This document shows positions 52,201-55,892 of a DNA stretch of 55,892 bases, piece after piece. The position numbers and the translations under genes were made by a program. The stretch is from Clostridiaceae bacterium UBA6085 (GTDB lineage: Bacteria > Bacillota > Clostridia > Clostridiales > Clostridiaceae), in NCBI GenBank assembly GCA_002428605.1, contig DIXH01000037.1, positions 1 to 55,892 of the forward strand, written 5' to 3'. The notes beneath the pieces were generated by a model, which had not been told where the DNA came from, did not search any database, and saw nothing but the letters and a program-made list of their open reading frames with translations. Every line of letters starts with the position of its first letter. Within the stretch, counting starts at the first letter, position 1.

Positions 52201-52419
52201 CCCGCACTTGATGAGATAATGGTTGAGTATCTGAAACTTCACAGCCCTGTAGCACCGGCTGTTGAAGGAAGGATAAACATACTAAGCCGAAGTTTATACA
52301 GTCAAACGCAGGGGCCGCATAAAGCGGTCCCTTGCCATTCCCTTGAATGTCATAAGATTATTAAATTGATAAAAAACAGCATGGTTAAGCTAAATGATTA
52401 TAAATATATGTACAAATGA
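49225..52419 (+). CDS. Secreted choice-of-anchor I / 5'-nucleotidase protein
   Basis: Exported protein of about 1064 aa. A signal peptide (KKLISMFSAALFACSVFALD) starts at GTG 49225, seven bases from GGAGG; ATG 49219 would be too close. Residues about 30-545 form the choice-of-anchor I beta-propeller-like domain (LLVANEGEPDDLYTTDPEGS, TAYVSLQESNALAVLDLI). The metallophosphatase follows: ITILHTNDQHARV, LLDVGDVLHGTT, MTPGNHDFNYGKD and LILDGHSHSVFES. The 5'-nucleotidase C-terminal domain has ETNLGNLIADAMLEKTGAEI, AFMNGGGIRSSIDIG and FLGAGGDGYTML. Likely role: release of phosphate and nucleosides outside the cell. The usual end (AVEGRINIL) is followed by 43 odd residues that run through a hairpin, suggesting loss of the normal stop. 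Confidence 0.9.
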   Translation: MKKLISMFSAALFACSVFALDVKAEVVNVADVVYPGSMEVILELAGRYDSESGDGGAVFTAYADKAEKLFVVNSAEKALDIVDLSDAGDDLTLDRTKRIEFDGVDGLDPIGEITSVVVDKKESFVAVSLAAEIPQDDGWVVFLDMKGNVLKVIGAGPKPSMMVLTPDNNTLLVANEGEPDDLYTTDPEGSVTVIDVRSGVRKASAINVGFEGVPVEETVRKTDPTATFPESFEPEHITAAKDSKTAYVSLQESNALAVLDLIAMEFTGVFDMGVKDHTLPDSRLDASDKDNINIAQYPVLGMYMPDDVELVTVKGKEYLITANEGAWQNYSKWNDTITINEIKAEGLLGLDASKYGGLGQAAIEAMVAASEFENGLGRMVVSRLEGMGEDGKYDALYSFGGRSFSIVDAKSMELVYDSGDELEEITAKSPYKYFNASSEDAARDARSVSNGPAPQAIATGVINNSTYAFIGLGEVGGVAAYSLDDITDPEFVSYSASRDFAGNADSGPADIIFVDADKSPTGEALLAVACEASGTVALYEVRERKEKMITILHTNDQHARVAPGDGLGMARVAALKDEFAGYGNGVLLLDVGDVLHGTTFATLEKGESVVRVMNEVGYDVMTPGNHDFNYGKDRLLELAEMASFDIISSNIAYEDGTGFLKPYVIKEVDGIKVAIFGLTTPETYYKTLPSNVAGLTINDPVTTAKMMMAMLEPISDIQIALAHLGTDLSTLEDERSTAIAMEVDGIDLILDGHSHSVFESGMVVNGTMIASAGEYNKNVGVVNLLAGKKSINVLEPVLVNVAASTAIMGDSKVTSIISEINAGQAEILKEVVGSTSVVLDGVRDNVRAMETNLGNLIADAMLEKTGAEIAFMNGGGIRSSIDIGDITLGEVITVLPFGNYVETRKYTGSIIKAALEQSVKFLPSKAGSFLQVGGITFDADTSKAVGSRVSNIMVAGEPIDEAKEYTVALNNFLGAGGDGYTMLAGSPILIEYPALDEIMVEYLKLHSPVAPAVEGRINILSRSLYSQTQGPHKAVPCHSLECHKIIKLIKNSMVKLNDYKYMYK
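52311..52331 (+). terminator. Hairpin inside the nucleotidase reading frame
   Basis: GGGGCCGC-ATAAA-GCGGTCCC, eight pairs with one G-T, without a good T-run. It lies within the last codons of the open frame, where a post-gene terminator would be expected. Confidence 0.5.
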
Positions 52420-52481
52420 ATAGATATGCGGTAAAATGTTTTTCATATGCCTTCAGGTGAAGGGACAAAGGAGGGGTACCG

Positions 52482-54035
52482 ATGGACGGTGGAAACATAC
52501 AAATTCTTATAGCAATGGCATTATACATATCTGTAGTAATTGGAATCGGAATTTTTTACGCTAAAAGGGCAAGTGAGAGCAGTGACAATTATCTTATAGG
52601 TGGAAGGTCACTGGGACCATGGGTCGTAGCAATGGGTGCTGAGGCATCAGACATGAGCGGATGGCTGCTCATGGGATTGCCTGGAGTGGCTTACTGGTAC
52701 GGACTGAGCGATGCTGCATGGACAGCGATCGGACTTGGCATTGGAACATACCTTAACTGGCTATTCGTTGCGAAGAGGCTCAGGAATTATTCTCATGCTG
52801 CAGGTGATTCGATAACCATACCTGATTTCTTCAGCAACAGGTACAAGGAAAAGAAGAAGGTGCTGTCGGTTATAGCGGCAGTATTCATACTGGTATTCTT
52901 CAGCGTTTATGCTGCAAGCTGCTTTGTAACAGTAGGAAAGCTGTTCAGTACGCTCTTCGGAACATCGTATGTCCTGATGATGATTTTAGGCGCGGTGTTC
53001 GTCGTCTGTTACACATTCATTGGAGGATTCCTCGCAGAGAGCGCATCAGACTTCATGCAGGGAATAGTAATGATAATCGCACTCAGTGCGGTATTGATTG
53101 CAGGAATATCATCTGCAGGCGGAATCTCGCAGGTCATACAAAATGCACAGGAAATTCCGGGGTTCTTCGAATTCTTCGGAATGGCACAGCCGGCCCTTGA
53201 AAATGGAGTACAGAAGGTCGTTGGAGGCTCACCGGTATTTGGTGATGCAGCAGGCTATGGACTCCTTACTATAATTTCAACTTTGTCATGGGGCCTCGGC
53301 TACTTCGGAATGCCTCAGGTGCTGCTTAAATTCATGTCGATCAATGATTCGGAGAACCTCAAGTTCTCAAGGAGGATCGCGACAGTCTGGGTTGCAATAT
53401 CCCTTACTGCGGCGGTAGCAATAGGAATAATCGGAAGGATCCTGTTTCCGACCGAGCTTCTTACACAGAGTGCATCGGAAAGCATATTCATCGTGCTGTC
53501 TACTCACTTCTTCCCGCCGCTTGTTGCGGGAATCGTAATGGCAGGTATACTTGCCGCTACCATATCATCCTCTGACTCATATCTTCTGATAGCTGCTTCA
53601 GCGTTCTCAAAGAGCATCTACCAGGGAATACTCAAGAAGGATGCAACAGACAGGCAGGTCCTCAACATGTCGAGGATAACACTTGTAATAATTGCAATAA
53701 TCGCTGTAATCATCGCAATGGATGAGAACAGCGTAATATTCACTGTAGTATCCTTCGCCTGGGCGGGATTTGGAGCAACCTTCGGACCTATAATGCTCTT
53801 CTCCCTGTTCTGGAAGAGGACCACAAGGGAAGGAGCTATCGCCGGCATGCTTGCAGGCGGAGCCACCGTGTTCATATGGAAGCTTGTCATAAAGCAGCTT
53901 GGTGGAGTATTCGGCATATATGAGCTGTTCCCGGCATTCGTTGTATCATGCGCAGTGATACTCATCGTATCACTGATGACAAAGGAACCTTCTTCTGAGA
54001 TCACTGAAGAGTTCGAAAAAGTAAGAGCAATGTAA
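52482..54035 (+). CDS. putP: Sodium/proline symporter (PutP-like)
   Basis: Sodium:solute symporter family protein of 517 aa with about 13 membrane helices. PutP features: ALYISVVIGIGIFYAKRASE, NYLIGGRSLGPWVVAMGAEA with ASDMSGWLLMGLPG (sodium and proline site, residues about 52-68), SITIPDFFSNRY, and the family signature GYFGMPQVLLKFMSI near 285. The late SSSDSYLLIAASAF segment holds Ser/Thr sodium ligands. GGAGGGG lies six bases before ATG 52482. Monocistronic, ended by a terminator. Proline would serve as nutrient, Stickland acceptor or osmolyte. Confidence 0.93.
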   Translation: MDGGNIQILIAMALYISVVIGIGIFYAKRASESSDNYLIGGRSLGPWVVAMGAEASDMSGWLLMGLPGVAYWYGLSDAAWTAIGLGIGTYLNWLFVAKRLRNYSHAAGDSITIPDFFSNRYKEKKKVLSVIAAVFILVFFSVYAASCFVTVGKLFSTLFGTSYVLMMILGAVFVVCYTFIGGFLAESASDFMQGIVMIIALSAVLIAGISSAGGISQVIQNAQEIPGFFEFFGMAQPALENGVQKVVGGSPVFGDAAGYGLLTIISTLSWGLGYFGMPQVLLKFMSINDSENLKFSRRIATVWVAISLTAAVAIGIIGRILFPTELLTQSASESIFIVLSTHFFPPLVAGIVMAGILAATISSSDSYLLIAASAFSKSIYQGILKKDATDRQVLNMSRITLVIIAIIAVIIAMDENSVIFTVVSFAWAGFGATFGPIMLFSLFWKRTTREGAIAGMLAGGATVFIWKLVIKQLGGVFGIYELFPAFVVSCAVILIVSLMTKEPSSEITEEFEKVRAM

Positions 54036-54039
54036 TAAT

Positions 54040-54081
54040 GAGGGGTCTGGAATGCCTGAGAGCACATCCGGACCCCTCTTA
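54040..54081 (+). terminator. Intrinsic terminator after putP
   Basis: GAGGGGTCTGGA / TCCGGACCCCTC, twelve pairs with one G-T, followed by TTAAATT. Confidence 0.85.
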
Positions 54082-54158
54082 AATTAGCATGATTTATGGT
54101 ATATTTGAGATTGGTACAAGCTATGCGTTTGCATGCAATAGCAGTATGAGGAGGTGGC

Positions 54159-54358
54159 ATGATGACAAGTGCTTCAAAAATGTTTGTCAGGGTTGAAACT
54201 GAGATAGATTCTCCTGATAGCCAACCAGGGAATGTGAGATATTGACAGAAGAGGACTTTAATGCTGAGCTTGAAAAGGGAATTAATGACTTGAGTAACGG
54301 AAATGTCATTTCTGCAAAGATCGTAGCTGAGAAAATAAAAAGGGATTACGGAGTATAA
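54159..54358 (+). pseudogene. Relic RelB/DinJ-type antitoxin gene
   Basis: A GAGGAGG ribosome-binding site and ATG 54159 begin MTSASKMFVRVETEI, the typical first strand of a RelB/DinJ antitoxin, but the frame soon reaches TGA 54243. In another frame 54242-54358 encodes LTEEDFNAELEKGINDLSNG and then VISAKIVAEKIKRDYGV, the typical antitoxin C-terminus. The central 40 or so residues (ribbon-helix-helix core) are deleted and the frames no longer match. No RelE/YafQ toxin gene follows; the next gene is a ferredoxin. Confidence 0.7.
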
Positions 54359-54450
54359 GCAAAATATTGGTTCTAAGGACCCGTGAATGACTTGCTGATA
54401 CCGCAAGGTGACAGTACATTATGAAATAAGTGCTCACATGGAGGGACAAC

Positions 54451-55176
54451 ATGCTTCAAAGGACAAGAAAGGCAATAATTCTGGTGTCGCTGCTTCTGTT
54501 TCCTGTTACCCTGAACTATTTCTCACCATATGTATCTTTCGATGGTGCCATGAACGGTCTCGTTTCAGGAAGCCTTATCCTGTTTTGTATGCTGTTCCTG
54601 TCAGGAATGTTCCTTGGAAGAGCCTGGTGCGGCTGGGCATGCCCTATGGCAGGATTAAGCGAGTATGCCCTGTCGGTTAATGGTAAAAGTGTCAATACCG
54701 GAAGACTCAGGAAGATAAGGCTTGTTGTCTTCACTGTCTGGTTCGGGGGCATAATTGCCATGTTCGTCTTAGCTGGGGGCATAAAGGGCTTTGCTCCTCT
54801 CTATATGACCGAGAATGTGATATCTGTCGACGAACCGGTAAAGTATATTGTTTACTTCATGGTCCTCATGCTATTCACTGGCCTGACCTTCGCTCTCGGT
54901 AAGAGGGGTGCATGCCATTCCATCTGCTGGATGTCACCATTCCTTGAAGGAGGCTACAGGCTTGGCAGGTGGCTCAGGCTGCCGCAGCTCAGGATATTGT
55001 CCGAGCCGAAGAACTGCATATCATGCGGAGCCTGCGACAGGAAGTGCCAGATGGGGATAAATGTGTCTTTGGACCTTAAGGAGGGATCGATCGAAGATCC
55101 TGACTGCATCCTGTGCGGAGAGTGCGCCGGTGCCTGCAAAAAGGATGTCCTGAGATTCGGTACAAGGAAACGATAA
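54451..55176 (+). CDS. NapH-like membrane 4Fe-4S ferredoxin
   Basis: Membrane protein of about 241 aa with roughly four helices and two 4Fe-4S sites. GGAGGG sits five bases before ATG 54451; the frame opens upstream at GTG 54430. Helix 1 is ILVSLLLFPVTLNYFSPYV. A GRAWCGWACPMAG motif (residues about 62-74), where two Cys lie at the membrane face, and a later GACHSICWMSP are typical of NapH/NosR/CcoG-like proteins. The C-terminal ferredoxin part has CISCGACDRKCQMGI and CILCGECAGACKK. It would pass electrons between the quinone pool and an unknown partner; no nitrate-reductase or copper gene is nearby. Confidence 0.9.
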   Translation: MLQRTRKAIILVSLLLFPVTLNYFSPYVSFDGAMNGLVSGSLILFCMLFLSGMFLGRAWCGWACPMAGLSEYALSVNGKSVNTGRLRKIRLVVFTVWFGGIIAMFVLAGGIKGFAPLYMTENVISVDEPVKYIVYFMVLMLFTGLTFALGKRGACHSICWMSPFLEGGYRLGRWLRLPQLRILSEPKNCISCGACDRKCQMGINVSLDLKEGSIEDPDCILCGECAGACKKDVLRFGTRKR

Positions 55177-55196
55177 GGATATTCTCTCATGATTTT

Positions 55197-55248
55197 AAGG
55201 GCTTCACCCTTACCTGCCGCTATCGCGGGGTGTAAGGATGAAGCCCTT
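55197..55248. terminator. Bidirectional intrinsic terminator
   Basis: Long inverted repeat with outer arms AAGGGCTTCA / TGAAGCCCTT and inner arms CCTTAC / GTAAGG, between the converging ferredoxin and TrpB-like genes. Confidence 0.85.
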
Positions 55249-55256
55249 TATCCATA

Positions 55257-55892
55257 TTATTTTCCGATGTCAGGGATCGTTGCAAAGCCCTTTTCAAGGT
55301 CAGCGTCAGTTGGTATATGGTCGACCATGTTGCCGCTGTTGTAGTTCATGTAGGCGGTCATGTCGAAGTAGCCTGTACCTGTGAGTCCGAAGAGTATCGT
55401 CTTCTCCTCTCCTGTTTCCCTGCATTTCAGCGCTTCTTCAACGGCGCCGTAGATGGCATGGGATGATTCGGGGGCTGGGAGGATACCTTCGCACTTTGCG
55501 AAAATTGAAGCCACATCGAATACCTTGCTCTGTTCAACGGACCTTGCTGTTATATAGCCATCATGGTAAAGCTTTGAAATTATGGGGCTCATGCCATGGT
55601 ACCTTAGTCCTCCGGCATGGTTAGGTGAAGGCATGAAGCCTGAGCCTAAAGTGTACATCCTGATCAGAGGGGTCATCTTGCCTGTATCGCCGAAGTCGTA
55701 TGCGTACCTTCCTCTTGTGAGAGAAGGACAGGAGGCAGGCTCTATTCCAATGAACTCGATGTTGTTCTCACCCTTGATCCTCTTTCCCATGAAAGGTGCT
55801 ATGAGACCTCCGAAGTTGGAGCCTCCTCCCACACATCCGATTATGACATCGGGCTTTATTCCGTATTTTTCGCAGGCTGTCTCGGTCTCAAG
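55257..55892 (-). CDS. trpB: TrpB-like pyridoxal-phosphate enzyme (partial)
   Basis: Only the C-terminal 211 residues lie in the window; the frame runs off the right edge without a start. The PLP-phosphate loop is IIGCVGGGSNFGGLIAPF, and downstream IEPASCPSLTRGRYAYDFGD, HAGGLRYHGMSPIISKL and LPAPESSHAIYGAVEEAL are landmarks of the TrpB2-type tryptophan synthase beta chain, which makes tryptophan from indole and serine. The end is FGLTGTGYFDMTAYMNY. TrpB2 copies are often found without trpA. The catalytic Lys is outside the window. Confidence 0.87.
   Translation of the reverse strand, partial: LETETACEKYGIKPDVIIGCVGGGSNFGGLIAPFMGKRIKGENNIEFIGIEPASCPSLTRGRYAYDFGDTGKMTPLIRMYTLGSGFMPSPNHAGGLRYHGMSPIISKLYHDGYITARSVEQSKVFDVASIFAKCEGILPAPESSHAIYGAVEEALKCRETGEEKTILFGLTGTGYFDMTAYMNYNSGNMVDHIPTDADLEKGFATIPDIGK

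Noticed and set aside
1..55892. CRISPR array, tRNA or rRNA genes
   Set aside because: No regularly spaced direct repeats, no cloverleaf-like sequences and no rRNA-like stretches were seen on reading both strands.

Overview
The window looks like a chromosomal segment of a Clostridia-type Firmicute. Strong GGAGG ribosome-binding sites, frequent GTG and TTG starts, AGG-rich arginine usage, many short intrinsic terminators, a GyrI-domain MerR regulator and a class of Lon-like protease common in Clostridia all point that way. The genus cannot be fixed by eye. There are no rRNA or tRNA genes, no CRISPR array and no transposase.

Layout. (1) 1-6826: regulators and housekeeping: TetR, cupin, Crp/Fnr and MerR/GyrI regulators, a Lon-like protease, a lipoprotein with a duplicated domain, and an AlkD-like DNA alkylation repair protein. 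(2) 7031-24175: a LacI-controlled carbohydrate regulon. It has a complete ABC importer (solute-binding lipoprotein, two permeases, ATPase), a GH13 sucrose/glucosylglycerate-phosphorylase-type enzyme, a GH63/trehalase-like glycosidase, a phosphomannose-isomerase-type protein with an unusual N-terminal half, a ROK kinase, an SGNH hydrolase, a beta-helix protein, a zinc-less MDR dehydrogenase, a TIM-barrel isomerase and a Gfo/Idh/MocA oxidoreductase. Two matching operators, each directly behind a -10 box, lie before the LacI gene and before the transport operon. (3) 24176-42539: an A/T-rich, differently coded defense island in one tight operon: Vsr endonuclease, 5-methylcytosine methyltransferase, DrmE-like protein, DrmA helicase, DrmB (DUF1998), NERD nuclease-SF1 helicase, McrB-type GTPase and McrC-type nuclease. 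It ends in a decayed gene and the cut-off tail of a DUF3427 helicase. (4) 42600-55892: host genes again: DUF960, DUF1801, MBL hydrolase, octopine-dehydrogenase-like protein, DUF434, citrate synthase, quinone oxidoreductase, a choice-of-anchor/5'-nucleotidase, PutP symporter, a relic RelB/DinJ antitoxin, a NapH-like ferredoxin and a TrpB-like enzyme running off the right edge.

The most interesting part is the island. It reads as a class 2 DISARM core (5mC methylase, DrmE, DrmA, DrmB) in which the phospholipase-D nuclease DrmC is missing. In its place, with almost no intergenic space, are a NERD-helicase and a full McrBC-type modification-dependent restriction pair, with a Vsr repair enzyme at the front. 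Placing a 5mC writer and a McrBC-like reader/cutter in one transcription unit poses a self/non-self question. The carbohydrate regulon is the second point of interest because its substrate is not obvious and several of its enzymes are atypical.
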